Shown piece after piece: positions 18,569 through 32,095 of a stretch of 64,000 bases of DNA. The first letter of the stretch is position 1, and the number at the start of each line of letters is the position of its first letter. Below the pieces are notes generated by a model. That model searched no databases. It was given only the letters and a program-made list of their open reading frames with translations, and was not told the DNA's origin. The DNA comes from Castellaniella denitrificans (GTDB lineage Bacteria; Pseudomonadota; Gammaproteobacteria; Burkholderiales; Burkholderiaceae_B). Both the position numbers and the translations under genes were made by a program. The stretch lies in the NCBI RefSeq assembly GCF_027214045.1, contig NZ_JAPWHE010000003.1:108168-172167 (forward strand), in the 5' to 3' direction.

Positions 18569-20313
18569 CCCTGCGTTCCAGCGCAAGCCCCGCCACCCCG
18601 GAGGGTTCCGGGCACGGCGGCCCCGTCCTGGCGCCGTCGCGGCGGCCGGTCCATCCGGCGCCTCGCCTGGCCGGCCACGTGCTGGTGGATCAGTTGCGCC
18701 TGCACGGCACGGAACATGTGTTCTGCGTGCCCGGAGAAAGCTACCTGCCCGTGCTCGACGGGCTCGTCGACGCCGACATCGAGGTCACGGTCTGTCGTCA
18801 CGAGGGCGGGGCCGCCATCATGGCCGAGGCCTATGGCAAGCTGACCGGCCGGCCCGGGATATGCCTGGTGACCCGCGCGCCGGGTGCCGCCAACGCGTTC
18901 GCGGGGGTGCACGTGGCGTCTCAGGATTCGACGCCGCTGATTTTGCTGGTCGGGCAGATCGACCGGGCCATGCGCGACCGCGAGGCGTTCCAGGAAATGG
19001 ACTACCGCGCCGTGTTCGGTTCCCAGGTCAAGTGGGCCGCCGAGATCGACCAGGCCGAACGCATTCCCGAATACCTGTCGCGCGCCTTCCATGTGGCATT
19101 GTCCGGGCGGCCCGGCCCGGTGGTGCTGGCCCTGCCCGAGGACATGCTGGAGGAGACCGTGGCGGTGGCCGACGCGCGGCCCTGCCACGTGCCCGAAACC
19201 CTGCCGCCGGCCGGGCAGATCCAGGCCCTGGCCGACCGCCTGGCGGATGCGCAGCGTCCCCTGGCCATTCTCGGCGGCAGCCGCTGGGACGCCCGTTCCG
19301 TGCAGGCCTTCGGCGCCTTCGCCGAGCGCCACGCCCTGCCGGTGGCGGTGCAGTTCCGCCGCCAGATGCTGTGCCCCGTGGAGCATTCCTGTTTCATCGG
19401 CGACCTGGGGCTGGGCGCCGATCCCCGGCTGATCGAGGCGATCCGCGAGTCCGACCTGATCCTGGCGGTGGGCGGACGCCTGTCCGAGATCCCCAGCCAG
19501 GGCTACACGCTGTTCGGCGTGCCGAACCCGTCCCAGACGCTGGTCCACGTGCATCCCGACGTGGGCGAACTGAACCGGGTCTATCAGGCGGACATCGCCA
19601 TGGCGTGCGCCCCCGGGATCTGGGTGCGCGCCATCGAGCCGCTGTCCCCCACGGCGACGCCGGCGCGCGTCCGGCGCTGCGAGGCCTTGCATGCGCGGCG
19701 CCTGGCCTGGAGCGACCCCTCGGCCATCGAGCACCCCGGCGCCCTGCAGATGGGTCGGGTGATGGCGCATCTGAACGCCGTGCTGCCCGAGGACGCCATC
19801 CTGACCAACGGGGCCGGCAATTACGCCACCTGGCTGCACCGGTTCTATCATTTCCGCGCCTACGGGACCCAGCTGGCGCCCACCTCCGGCTCGATGGGCT
19901 ACGGCCTGCCGGCGGCGGTGGCCGCCCAGCGCCTCTATCCGGATCGCAGGGTGGTCTGCTTCGCGGGCGACGGCTGTTTCATGATGCATGGCCAGGAATT
20001 CGCCACGGCGGTCCAGTACGGCCTGCCGATCCTGGTGATCCTGATCGACAACGGCATGTTCGGCACCATCCGCATGCACCAGGAACGGCGCTATCCCGGC
20101 CGGGTGTCGGCGACCGCGCTGCGCAATCCCGATTTCGCGGCCTATGCGCGCGCCTTCGGCGGCCATGGAGAACGCGTCGAGACGACGGAGGATTTCGCCC
20201 CCGCGCTGCGTCGCGCCCTGGACAGCGGCCTGCCGGCCATCCTGCATTGCCTGCTGGACCCGGAGGCCATCACGCCGACGACGACCCTGAGCCGTCTGCG
20301 CCAGGGCGCCTGA
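18565..20313 (+). CDS. Thiamine-diphosphate-dependent enzyme (acetolactate synthase-like)
   Basis: A 582-residue protein with the three-domain layout of the POX/acetolactate synthase/decarboxylase family. The catalytic Glu lies in CRHEGGAAIMAEAYGKLTG (about residue 75). The ThDP-binding motif runs GDGCFMMHGQEFATA to IDNGMFGTIRMHQE (about residues 470-515). A Pro/Ala/Gly-rich extension of about 35 residues precedes the family's usual start. Translation is coupled to the reductase gene (ATGA overlap). The operon suggests it acts on a 2-oxo acid from amino-acid breakdown, perhaps by decarboxylation or carboligation, but the substrate is not readable. It is not a branched-chain biosynthesis gene by context, as no ilvN or ilvC is nearby. 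Confidence 0.8.
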   Translation: MTLRSSASPATPEGSGHGGPVLAPSRRPVHPAPRLAGHVLVDQLRLHGTEHVFCVPGESYLPVLDGLVDADIEVTVCRHEGGAAIMAEAYGKLTGRPGICLVTRAPGAANAFAGVHVASQDSTPLILLVGQIDRAMRDREAFQEMDYRAVFGSQVKWAAEIDQAERIPEYLSRAFHVALSGRPGPVVLALPEDMLEETVAVADARPCHVPETLPPAGQIQALADRLADAQRPLAILGGSRWDARSVQAFGAFAERHALPVAVQFRRQMLCPVEHSCFIGDLGLGADPRLIEAIRESDLILAVGGRLSEIPSQGYTLFGVPNPSQTLVHVHPDVGELNRVYQADIAMACAPGIWVRAIEPLSPTATPARVRRCEALHARRLAWSDPSAIEHPGALQMGRVMAHLNAVLPEDAILTNGAGNYATWLHRFYHFRAYGTQLAPTSGSMGYGLPAAVAAQRLYPDRRVVCFAGDGCFMMHGQEFATAVQYGLPILVILIDNGMFGTIRMHQERRYPGRVSATALRNPDFAAYARAFGGHGERVETTEDFAPALRRALDSGLPAILHCLLDPEAITPTTTLSRLRQGA

Positions 20314-20347
20314 CGGCCGCCGTGTCCGGGTGCGGCCGGGGCTGGAT

Positions 20348-21292
20348 TCAGTCCGCGGCCGGCCCGGCGGCTTCCGGCGCCGCAGGAACCGGCGCGCGGG
20401 CCGGGCGCACCAGGGCGCGGGCGGCGCGCAGCACCGCCGAGGTCAGTCGTTCCATGGTGTGCGAACCCGTGCGCCAGTGCTGCCAGTACAGCGGCACGTC
20501 CTGCCAGGCCCGCGCCCGCAGGGGCACCAGACGGCCCGCGTCCAGCGCCTCGCGGATCATGGGCAGCGGGTTCATGGTCCATCCCAGTCCGGCCAGGGTG
20601 GCCGAAACGAAGGCGTGGGACGAGGGCACCCACCAGGTCGGCGGTTGCCAGGGCGTGTCGCCCATCACCCCGCGCGCGAACTGCGCCTGCAGGTCGTCCT
20701 TGCGATTGAAGATCAGGACCGGCGCGCCCGCCAGGGCCTCGGGCGTGACGCCCCGGGAGAAATGCCGCGCGTGGAAGTCGGGCGCGCAGGTGGCCACATA
20801 ACGCATGCGGCCCAGCGCGTGGACCCGGCAGCCCTGCACCGGATCGCCCAGCGTGGTGACGGCCGCCAGCACGCTGCCGTTGCGCAGCAGGGCGGCCGTA
20901 TGGTCCTGATCCTCCGAGACCAGGTCCAGTGTCGTGCGGGTCTGCGCCGCATAGCGGGTGGCCGCCTCGATGAACCAGGTTTCGAGGCTGTCGTGATTGA
21001 CGGCGACGCGCAGGCTGGGCGCGGGGCGGTCCTCGCCCATGCCCAGGCGGTCCAGGGCTTCGTGCTCCAGCAGGGCGGCCTGTTCGGCCAGGCGCACCAG
21101 GACGCGGCCGTCGTCCGTGGGCTGTGCCGGAATGGTGCGCAGGATCAGCAGCCGGCCCATGCGGGATTCCAGCGTCTTGATGCGCTGGGAAACGGCCGAA
21201 GGCGTGACATGCAGGGCGGCGGCGGCCCGCTCGAAACTGCCCTCGCGCACCACGGCCGCCAGGGCGCGCAGATTGTCGTGATCCAGTTGCAT
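20348..21292 (-). CDS. argP: LysR-family regulator ArgP (LysG-like)
   Basis: A 314-residue LysR regulator of the ArgP/LysG type, which senses lysine and arginine and activates the basic amino-acid exporter gene. The N-terminal helix-turn-helix reads MQLDHDNLRALAAVVREGSF and VTPSAVSQRIKTLE, both characteristic of ArgP. The effector domain contains the ArgP-like NHDSLETWF and NRKDDLQAQF. It is divergent from an argO-type gene across a 179-base AT-rich gap, the classical argP-argO arrangement. The C terminus is Ala/Pro-rich. It converges with the TPP enzyme gene, 34 bases apart. Confidence 0.9.
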   Translation of the reverse strand: MQLDHDNLRALAAVVREGSFERAAAALHVTPSAVSQRIKTLESRMGRLLILRTIPAQPTDDGRVLVRLAEQAALLEHEALDRLGMGEDRPAPSLRVAVNHDSLETWFIEAATRYAAQTRTTLDLVSEDQDHTAALLRNGSVLAAVTTLGDPVQGCRVHALGRMRYVATCAPDFHARHFSRGVTPEALAGAPVLIFNRKDDLQAQFARGVMGDTPWQPPTWWVPSSHAFVSATLAGLGWTMNPLPMIREALDAGRLVPLRARAWQDVPLYWQHWRTGSHTMERLTSAVLRAARALVRPARAPVPAAPEAAGPAAD

Positions 21293-21340
21293 GGGGGGCT
21301 CCCTAGGTCCGGCATCCGGCCCCGCGCCGGATCCACGGAT

Positions 21341-21395
21341 TAAGTTTTTCTAAATCGTATTTAAATAAATTAGCTGTATTTTATATCTTCTCCTG
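21341..21395. promoter_or_regulatory. AT-rich control region between argP and argO
   Basis: This stretch is markedly A+T-rich compared with its surroundings and holds the palindrome ATTTAAAT at 21359-21366 and a TATATC box near 21389. ArgP binds AT-rich divergent regions of this kind, so it is the likely control site for the exporter gene. Exact promoter elements were not resolved. Confidence 0.4.
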
Positions 21396-21471
21396 TTCCA
21401 CAATGATGGCCAGATCAATGCGGAGCCGGCCTTGCCGCTCCGTTTTCCGTTCATGCCGCAGGAGCCGCACG

Positions 21472-22100
21472 ATGTTCGCCGCCGCCTTCCCCGCCGTTTC
21501 CCCCATGCTGTCCGCCTGGACCAGCGGGACGCTCACGGGCCTGGGCATGTTCGCCGTGGTGGGGGCGCAAAGCGCCTTCATCCTGCGCCAGGGAATCGCC
21601 CGGGCGCACCTGAGCGCCATCCTGCTGGTGTGCGCCCTGATCGACGCCTGCTTCATCTTCGGCAGCGTGTCGGGGCTGCGGGCGCTGACGGACTGGCTTC
21701 CCGGGCTGGCGGACGCCGTGCTGTGGTGCGGGGTCGTGTTCCTGTCGTGGTACGGCATCCAGTCGGCGCGCAGGGCCTGGCGCCCGGCCACCGGCCCCAG
21801 GGCCGATCAGGCGGCCGTGTCTTCGCGCCGTGCCGCCCTGCTGGGGGCGGTGGGCTTCACGCTGCTCAATCCGCATTTCTGGCTGGACATGCTGGTGCTG
21901 GGCTCGATCGCCCACGGCTTTGACGATGCCCGCTTCGGTTTTGCCGCCGGGGCGCTGACCGCCAGCGTGTTGTGGCTGGCGGCGCTGGGACTGGGGTCGC
22001 GCCTGTGCGCGCCCCTGTTCCGCGGCCCCGGCGCCTGGCGCTGGCTGGACGGCGGCATCGCCGCCGTCATGTTCCTGCTGGCCTGGCGGCTGCTGCCAGC

Positions 22101-22104
<4 letters not shown>
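21472..22104 (+). CDS. argO: LysE/ArgO-type lysine/arginine exporter
   Basis: Inner-membrane exporter of 210 residues from the LysE superfamily, ArgO/LysE branch, which relieves toxic levels of basic amino acids. The ATG at 21472 follows CAGGAG; an ATG at 21403 is in frame but has no ribosome site. Typical features are the early [14 protein letters not shown], matching the LysE G-P/A-x-x-A-F pattern, and the later [10 protein letters not shown]. It is divergent from argP. Its stop overlaps the convergent chemoreceptor stop by 4 bases. With the lysine cluster next door, lysine is the likely substrate. Confidence 0.88.
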
Positions 22105-24122
<2,018 letters not shown>

Positions 24123-24335
24123 GTGTTGTCTCCTGCAAGGAGGGTGCTGGATGAATTGTTGCTTTTGCAGAATAACCTTAGCGGATCGTCCTCTATCCGG
24201 AGATATCCGGAAACAAATGAGGACTATTCACGCCCGGCATGGTTTGAAGGCCCCCCGCCCGGGCCGATACACTGGACCCGTCCGGGGATTCCCCGCGCCG
24301 GGGAATCCCGATCCCTTCAACCGGAGTTTCGTGGT

Positions 24336-25508
24336 TTGATTTCTTCCATTCTTGAACAAGCGACGGCGGTCTACCACGAGTGGCGGACCGTCATCCTGGT
24401 CTTCGCCGCCGTCCTGGGCGCCCTGCTGGCCGGCGGTTTCCTGCGGATCGTCCTGGAGCGCATCGCCCGCCGCCTGCAGCCCGTGCGCCATGCCTGGGGG
24501 CATGGCCTGCTGGCGGGCGCCGCGCTGCCGGCGCAGATGCTGGTCTGGGTGCTGGGCATCGCGCTGGCCGGCCAGATCCTGCTGAGCGAGGCCGACGGCG
24601 AATTCGCCAAGGATTCGCTGCTGGCGCATGGCCTGTCGCCGATCCGCGACGTCGGGGTGATCCTGACGGTGATGTGGCTGCTGCTGCGCGCGATCAACCG
24701 CATCCAGGACAATCTGCTGCTGCGGGCGCGCGCGCACGGCCGCGAACTGGACCCCACGGCGGCCGACGCCATCGGCAAACTGACCAAGGCGTCCGTCGTC
24801 ATCACGGCCATCCTGATGATGATGCAGGCGCTGGGTTTTTCCATCGCCGGCCTGCTGGCCTTCGGCGGCATGGGCGGCATTGCCGTGGGCTTCGCCGCGC
24901 AGAGCCTGGTGGCCAACCTGCTGGGCGGGCTGACGATCTTCGCCAGCCGCCCGTTCAAGGTCGGCGAATACATCATCATCCCGGGCACCGACCTGATGGG
25001 CGGGGTCGAGCACATCGGCTGGCGCGCCACCCGCCTGATCGGCTTCGACTGCAAGCCCTTCTACGTGCCCAACGCGATGTTCAACACCCAGCCGGTCATC
25101 AACCACACCCGCATGACCAGTCGCCGCATCATGGAGGACATCCACATCCGCTACGCCGACATCGACGCCGTCCCGGCCATCGTCGCCGACGCGCGCGACA
25201 TGCTGGGCCGGCATCCCGGGGTGAAGCACGATTTCTTCGCCTTCAACTTCAGCAGTTGCGGGACCTTTTCGCTGAAACTGTCCCTGTATGCTTTCACAGT
25301 CAGCACCGACTACAACGACTTCATGAATGTCCAGGAGGACGTGCTGCTGAAGATCGCCGACATCATCCGCCGCCACGGCGCGCGCATGACCGGACCGGTT
25401 TCCACGGTCGAGATGCCGCAGTTGCGGACGCCGGACCGCGCGCCGGGCGCGCCGGAGACGGGCGGCACGCTGCCCCCCATGCCGCCGCCCCTGCCGTCGG
25501 CGGGCTGA
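24336..25508 (+). CDS. MscS-family mechanosensitive ion channel (YnaI-like)
   Basis: Inner-membrane channel of 390 residues that opens under membrane tension. A TTG start at 24336 after CCGGAG gives the N terminus ISSILEQATAVYHEWRT; no ATG fits. About four to five helices precede the pore helix, whose glycine/alanine pattern reads FGGMGGIAVGFAAQSLVANLLGG in two parts (about residues 175-200). The beta domain follows (FKVGEYIII, PNAMFNTQPVIN), as in MscS/YnaI. The last 40 residues are Pro-rich. It is divergent from the chemoreceptor gene. Confidence 0.9.
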   Translation: MISSILEQATAVYHEWRTVILVFAAVLGALLAGGFLRIVLERIARRLQPVRHAWGHGLLAGAALPAQMLVWVLGIALAGQILLSEADGEFAKDSLLAHGLSPIRDVGVILTVMWLLLRAINRIQDNLLLRARAHGRELDPTAADAIGKLTKASVVITAILMMMQALGFSIAGLLAFGGMGGIAVGFAAQSLVANLLGGLTIFASRPFKVGEYIIIPGTDLMGGVEHIGWRATRLIGFDCKPFYVPNAMFNTQPVINHTRMTSRRIMEDIHIRYADIDAVPAIVADARDMLGRHPGVKHDFFAFNFSSCGTFSLKLSLYAFTVSTDYNDFMNVQEDVLLKIADIIRRHGARMTGPVSTVEMPQLRTPDRAPGAPETGGTLPPMPPPLPSAG

Positions 25509-25535
25509 GGGCGCCCCCGGCCCGCATTCCCGGGT

Positions 25536-25564
25536 CTTGAAAACCCGGCCCGCCGGCCCCACGT
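25536..25564 (+). promoter_or_regulatory. Sigma-32 heat-shock promoter of htpG
   Basis: CTTGAAA at 25536-25542 and CCCCACGT at 25557-25564 are separated by 14 bases. This matches the sigma-32 consensus (CTTGAAA, 13-15 bases, CCCCATnT) almost exactly and lies about 90 bases before the htpG start. The same bases can also form a CCGGGT/ACCCGG hairpin, which may end the upstream channel gene transcript. Confidence 0.8.
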
Positions 25565-25651
25565 AATTCAGCAGTCCGCCCCGAGACCGTCCACCGGGCC
25601 GTCCGCGGGGCGCCATGCAATCCCGCCAGAACCTTCGAACCCATCCGAATC

Positions 25652-27556
25652 ATGAGCGAAACCGACACCAAGACGGCCGAAACCCTGGGCTTCCAGGCCG
25701 AAGTCAAGCAGTTGCTGCACCTGATGATCCATTCCCTGTACAGCAACAAGGAAATCTTCCTGCGCGAACTCGTGTCCAACGCCTCCGACGCCTGCGACAA
25801 GCTGCGCTTCGAGGCCATCGACCATCCGGACCTGCTCGAGGGCGATGCCGACCTGCGTATCCGCGTCGAATTCGACAAGGACGCCCGCACCGTCACCATC
25901 ACCGACAACGGCATCGGTCTGTCGCGCGACGAGGCCATCGCCAACCTGGGCACCATCGCCCGGTCCGGCACGCGCGAGTTCTTTTCCCAACTGACCGGCG
26001 ACAAGCAGAAAGACGCCCAGTTGATCGGCCAGTTCGGCGTGGGCTTCTATTCGTCCTTCATCGTCGCCGAAAAGGTCGCCGTGCGCAGCCGCCGCGCCGG
26101 CCTGCCGGCGTCCGAGGGCGTGCTCTGGGAATCCGACGGCCAGGGCGAATTCTCCGTGTCCGCCATCGACCGCGAGGCGCGCGGCACCTCCGTCACCCTG
26201 ACCCTGCGCGCCGACGAGGAAGAGTTCCTCTCCAGCTGGAAACTGCGCGAAGTCCTGCGCCGCTATTCCGACCACATCTCCCTGCCCATCCAGATGAAAA
26301 AGGAAGAGTGGGACGCGGAAAAATCCGAGCAGGTCGTCAAGGACGAATGGGAAACCGTCAACCAGGCCAACGCCCTGTGGACCCGGTCCAAGTCCGACGT
26401 CACCGACGAACAGTACAAAGAGTTCTACAAGCACGTCTCGCATGACTACGAAGACCCGCTGGCCTGGACGCACAACCGCGTCGAGGGCCGCAGCGAATAC
26501 ACCCAGCTGCTGTTCGTGCCCAGGCGCGCGCCTTTCGATCTGTGGGACCGCGACGCCCGCCGGGGCGTGAAGCTGTACGTCAAGCGCGTCTTCATCATGG
26601 ACGACGCCGACCAGTTGCTGCCGGCCTACCTGCGCTTTGTGCGCGGCGTGGTCGACTCCGCCGACCTGCCGCTGAACGTCTCGCGGGAAATCCTGCAGGA
26701 AAGCCGCGACGTGCGCGCCATCCGCGAAGGCTCCGCCAAGCGCATCCTGGGCCTGCTCGAAGACCTGGCCCGCGACAAGCCCGAGGAATACGCCGAATTC
26801 TGGACCCAGTTCGGCCAGGTCCTGAAGGAAGGCGTGGGCGAGGATCCCGCCAACAAGGACCGCATTGCCGGCCTGCTGCGCTTCGCGTCCACCCAGGCCG
26901 ACAGTCCGGCGCAGACCGTGTCCCTGGCCGACTACATCGGCCGCATGAAGGAAGGCCAGGACAAGATCTACTACCTGAGCGCCGACTCCTACGCCGCGGC
27001 CGCCCACAGCCCGCACCTGGAAGTCTTCCGCCGCAAGGGCCTGGAAGTCCTGCTGCTGTCCGATCGCGTGGACGAGTGGATGCTGTCCTACCTGCGCGAA
27101 TTCGACGGCAAGGCCCTGGCCTCGGTCGCCAAGGGTGGCCTGGACCTGGACGCCCTGGCCGACGAGGAAGAAAAGAAGCAGCAGGCCGAGGCCGCCGAGG
27201 CCTTCAAGCCGACCCTCGAGCGCCTGAAGACCGCCCTGGGCGAACGCGTCAAGGAAGTCCGCGCCACCGCCCGCTTGGTGGATTCGCCCGCCTGCGTGGT
27301 CGTGGACGAGCACGAACTCAGCCCGCATCTGCTGCGCATGCTCAAGGCCGCCGGCCAGGAGGCCCCCGAGGTCAAGCCCATCCTGGAAGTGAACCCGCAG
27401 CACGCCCTGGTCAAGCGCCTGGAGGCGCAGCCCGACGAATCGTTCGGCGACTGGGCCGAACTGTTGCTGGACCAGGCCATGCTGGCCGAAGGCGCGGCCC
27501 TGAAGGATCCGGCGGCGTTCGTGAAACGGGTGAACGCGCTGCTGCTGGGGAACTGA
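25652..27556 (+). CDS. htpG: Chaperone HtpG (Hsp90)
   Basis: Cytosolic Hsp90 chaperone of 634 residues, the usual length. The N-terminal GHKL ATPase shows [32 protein letters not shown] and [11 protein letters not shown]. The middle domain and C-terminal dimerisation domain follow in normal order ([17 protein letters not shown] in the middle domain). A close sigma-32 promoter precedes it, so heat-shock control is expected. The ribosome site is weak. Confidence 0.98.
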   Translation: MSETDTKTAETLGFQAEVKQLLHLMIHSLYSNKEIFLRELVSNASDACDKLRFEAIDHPDLLEGDADLRIRVEFDKDARTVTITDNGIGLSRDEAIANLGTIARSGTREFFSQLTGDKQKDAQLIGQFGVGFYSSFIVAEKVAVRSRRAGLPASEGVLWESDGQGEFSVSAIDREARGTSVTLTLRADEEEFLSSWKLREVLRRYSDHISLPIQMKKEEWDAEKSEQVVKDEWETVNQANALWTRSKSDVTDEQYKEFYKHVSHDYEDPLAWTHNRVEGRSEYTQLLFVPRRAPFDLWDRDARRGVKLYVKRVFIMDDADQLLPAYLRFVRGVVDSADLPLNVSREILQESRDVRAIREGSAKRILGLLEDLARDKPEEYAEFWTQFGQVLKEGVGEDPANKDRIAGLLRFASTQADSPAQTVSLADYIGRMKEGQDKIYYLSADSYAAAAHSPHLEVFRRKGLEVLLLSDRVDEWMLSYLREFDGKALASVAKGGLDLDALADEEEKKQQAEAAEAFKPTLERLKTALGERVKEVRATARLVDSPACVVVDEHELSPHLLRMLKAAGQEAPEVKPILEVNPQHALVKRLEAQPDESFGDWAELLLDQAMLAEGAALKDPAAFVKRVNALLLGN

Positions 27557-27571
27557 GCGCGTTTGTCATCC

Positions 27572-27607
27572 GGCGGGGTTCTGGCCATAATCGGCCTGAA
27601 CCCCGCC
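27572..27607 (+). terminator. Strong hairpin between htpG and frmA
   Basis: GGCGGGGTTC (27572-27581) pairs perfectly with GAACCCCGCC (27598-27607), and an inner GGCC/GGCC pair (27583-27586 with 27593-27596) leaves the loop ATAATC. It starts 15 bases after the htpG stop and ends 32 bases before frmA. It most likely ends or attenuates transcription, although no U run follows. Confidence 0.5.
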
Positions 27608-27636
27608 TGCGCCGGGCGGGCGGAATTGGAGATTGA

Positions 27637-29584
<1,948 letters not shown>

Positions 29585-29691
29585 GGCACGTCATGCGGAA
29601 TTCCGATGGGTGGGATGCAATAATTTAATTTCCAAATATATTGCGGCGGCACTATTCTGACGTCCATTGAGGAACCGTCTTGGGAGGCCGC

Positions 29692-30360
29692 ATGACCAGA
29701 CCGTTTGCGATGATGCTCTGCGCATTCGTGCTGTTCGCCAGCGCGCGCTCCGTCTCCGCGGAATCCGCCGGTCAATACCCGCTGCATGCCGCCGCCGCGC
29801 GGGACGATGCCGCCGCCATCGACAGGCTCTTGTCCGAGGGGGCGGGACTGGACGGACGCGACGGATCGGGTTCGACCCCCCTGCTGGTGGCGACCCGGGC
29901 GAACCGGGTGCGCGCCGCCCGGGCGCTGATCGATGCCGGTGCCGACGTGAATGCCAAGGACCGGATCCAGGACAGCGCCTATCTGTATGCAGGCGCGCGA
30001 GGACATCTGGAGATCCTGAAGATGACCCTGGCGCACGGGGCCGACCTCAAGAGCACCAATCGATACGGGGGAACCGCCCTGATCCCCGCCGCCGAACGAG
30101 GCCACGTCGAAACGGTGCGCACCCTGATCGCAGCGGGCGTCGAGGTCGATCACGTCAACCGTCTCGGCTGGACCGCACTGCTCGAAGCCATCATCCTGGG
30201 CAACGGGGGCGAACGGCACCAGCGGATCGTGGATCTGCTGCTCCAGGCCGGCGCCGATCCCGATCTGGCCGACGGAGAGGGCGTGACACCGCTGCGGCAT
30301 GCGCGTTCGCGCGGCTACCGCAAGATCGAGGCCGCGCTGCTGGCCGCCGGCGCGCGCTGA
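29692..30360 (+). CDS. Exported ankyrin-repeat protein
   Basis: A 222-residue protein with a Sec signal (MTRPFAMMLCAFVLFASARS, cleaved near VSA) followed by about five ankyrin repeats from residue 30 to the end (for example GSTPLLVATRANRVRAARAL and GGTALIPAAERGHVETVRTL). The ATG at 29692 follows GGGAGG; a TTG at 29680 is also possible. Periplasmic ankyrin proteins bind partner proteins; no partner is evident. It precedes the deaminase-transporter pair by 30 bases and may be co-transcribed with it. Confidence 0.85.
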   Translation: MTRPFAMMLCAFVLFASARSVSAESAGQYPLHAAAARDDAAAIDRLLSEGAGLDGRDGSGSTPLLVATRANRVRAARALIDAGADVNAKDRIQDSAYLYAGARGHLEILKMTLAHGADLKSTNRYGGTALIPAAERGHVETVRTLIAAGVEVDHVNRLGWTALLEAIILGNGGERHQRIVDLLLQAGADPDLADGEGVTPLRHARSRGYRKIEAALLAAGAR

Positions 30361-30390
30361 GTGTCAGCGGCATTCAAAGGAAATCGTCCA

Positions 30391-30864
30391 ATGGAACAGC
30401 AATCGGATTATCTGCGCCAGGCTCTTGAACTGGCCTACGCCCATGCCGAACGGGGCGGGCGCCCCTTCGGCGCCGTGGTGGTCAAGGACGGCAAGATCAT
30501 CGCCCGGGCGGTCAACGAGATCATCGGCACCAACGACCCCACCGCGCATGCCGAACTGCTCGCGATCCGCGCGGCCAGCCAGCATCTGGGCTCCCCCCGT
30601 CTCGACGGCTGCGCGGTCTATGCCAGCGGGCATCCCTGTCCGATGTGCATGGGCGCGATGCGCCTGTCGGGCATCCAGGAGGTCGCCTACGCCTATTCCA
30701 ACGAGGACGGCGAGCCCTTCGGCATGTCCACCGCCGCCGTCTACGCTGATCTCGCCAAGCCTTTCGACCAGCAGTCGATGAAAATCCGCCATGTCCCGGT
30801 CAGGCTCGACGGCAGGCAGGATCTTTATGCGGACTGGCAGGCACGGAGCCTGAACCGGCGATGA
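30391..30864 (+). CDS. Nucleoside/guanine deaminase (CDA fold)
   Basis: Zinc-dependent deaminase of 157 residues from the cytidine-deaminase superfamily, guanine deaminase / TadA-like branch. The zinc motif is complete: HAELLAIR with the proton-shuttling Glu, then PCPMCMGA. The length and the RGGRPFGAVVVKDG opening match GuaD-like enzymes. The ATG at 30391 follows AAAGGA. It overlaps the downstream transporter gene by 4 bases (ATGA), which suggests that base salvage and transport are linked. The substrate (guanine, or another base or nucleoside) is inferred. Confidence 0.85.
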   Translation: MEQQSDYLRQALELAYAHAERGGRPFGAVVVKDGKIIARAVNEIIGTNDPTAHAELLAIRAASQHLGSPRLDGCAVYASGHPCPMCMGAMRLSGIQEVAYAYSNEDGEPFGMSTAAVYADLAKPFDQQSMKIRHVPVRLDGRQDLYADWQARSLNRR

Positions 30865-32060
30865 GCATGGAGTCGAAGTCCGGGCGCCTCGCCCTGATCG
30901 CCACCGTGGCGCTCATCGGGTTCAATCTGCGTCCATTTCTCACCAGCATCGGGCCGCTCGCGGCCGGCATCCAGGACGGCACGGGGCTGAGCCTGCAGGG
31001 CATGGCCTTGTTGACGCTGATCCCCATGCTGCTCATGGGCGCCGTGGCGTTCGCCGGCCCGGCCTTGCAGGGCGCGTTCGGCGCGCGCCGGTCGATGATC
31101 GGCGCCTTGCTGGTGATCTGCGCCGGCATCGCCCTGCGCCTGCCGGCCTCGACCGGCTGGTCGATGGTCGCCACGGCCGCGATGATCGGCCTGGGCGTGG
31201 CGGTCGTCCAGGCCGTGTTTCCGGGCATCGTGAAGCGGGAATTCCCGCGCCACGTGGGGCCCATGATGGGCCTGTATTCCGCCACGCTGATGGGCGGCGG
31301 CGCCCTGGGCGCCGTGGCGTCTCCGGTGGTCGCGCATGCGACCGGCAACTGGGCGGCGGGGCTGGCGTGCTTCGCCTTGCCCGCCGGGGCGGCCGTCGTC
31401 CTGGCGGGCGTCTTTCTGCCGGGCGACGCGCGTGCGCGCCAGACGGCCAATCTCACGCGCATTCTGCTGTCGCGGCCGCGGACCTGGCTGCTGATGGGCT
31501 GCTTCGGTCTCATCAATGGCGGCTATACCTCGGTCGTGGCCTGGCTGGCGCCCGCGTATCAGGCGCATGACTGGGGCGCCGCCGCCAGCGGCAGCCTGCT
31601 GGCCGTCCTGTCGGTCAGCCAGGCCGCGACGGCCTTGACCCTGCCCATTCTGGCCAGAAAAACGCCCGACCGGCGGACATGGCTATGGCTGACGCTGGCC
31701 CTGCAGGCGGCCGGTTTCGCGGGGCTGGCGTTCATGCCCACCGTGGCGCCTTTCGTCCTGGCGGTCATCCTGGGCGCAGGCCTGGGCGGGTGTTTCGCCC
31801 TGATCATGATCGTGGCCTTGGACCACCTGCCCGACCCGGCGCAGGCGGGGGCGCTGTCGGCGCTGATGCAGGGCGGCGGCTTCATCCTGGCGGCGGTTCC
31901 GGCATGGCTCGTCGCCGCGCTGCACGACGCCACGGGCGGCTACGCGGCCGGGTGGCTCTGGCACCTGGCCTGCGTCACGATCGTCGCCGGCCTGGTGGTC
32001 CGGTTCGCGCCCGCGGGGTATGCGCGCGTGATGCCGGTGCTGGTGGCAGCCAGCGCCTGA
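30861..32060 (+). CDS. CynX/NimT-family MFS transporter
   Basis: Twelve-helix MFS protein of 399 residues. The opening IATVALIGFNLRPFLTSIGPL is the hallmark of the CynX/NimT (cyanate, nitroimidazole) group. About 12 hydrophobic segments are visible, with Gly/Ala-rich helices. The start overlaps the deaminase stop, so the two genes are one unit. The substrate may be a small nitrogenous compound related to the deaminase reaction; this is inference. Confidence 0.87.
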   Translation: MSMESKSGRLALIATVALIGFNLRPFLTSIGPLAAGIQDGTGLSLQGMALLTLIPMLLMGAVAFAGPALQGAFGARRSMIGALLVICAGIALRLPASTGWSMVATAAMIGLGVAVVQAVFPGIVKREFPRHVGPMMGLYSATLMGGGALGAVASPVVAHATGNWAAGLACFALPAGAAVVLAGVFLPGDARARQTANLTRILLSRPRTWLLMGCFGLINGGYTSVVAWLAPAYQAHDWGAAASGSLLAVLSVSQAATALTLPILARKTPDRRTWLWLTLALQAAGFAGLAFMPTVAPFVLAVILGAGLGGCFALIMIVALDHLPDPAQAGALSALMQGGGFILAAVPAWLVAALHDATGGYAAGWLWHLACVTIVAGLVVRFAPAGYARVMPVLVAASA

Positions 32061-32095
32061 AGGCATACTGATACACCCAGCGGCCGCGCCCGGCC

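Noticed and set aside
24336-24345. ATG start for the MscS channel upstream in the same frame
   Set aside because: All upstream in-frame ATGs fall in a region that mirrors the chemoreceptor gene; only the TTG at 24336 has a ribosome site and gives the family N terminus.
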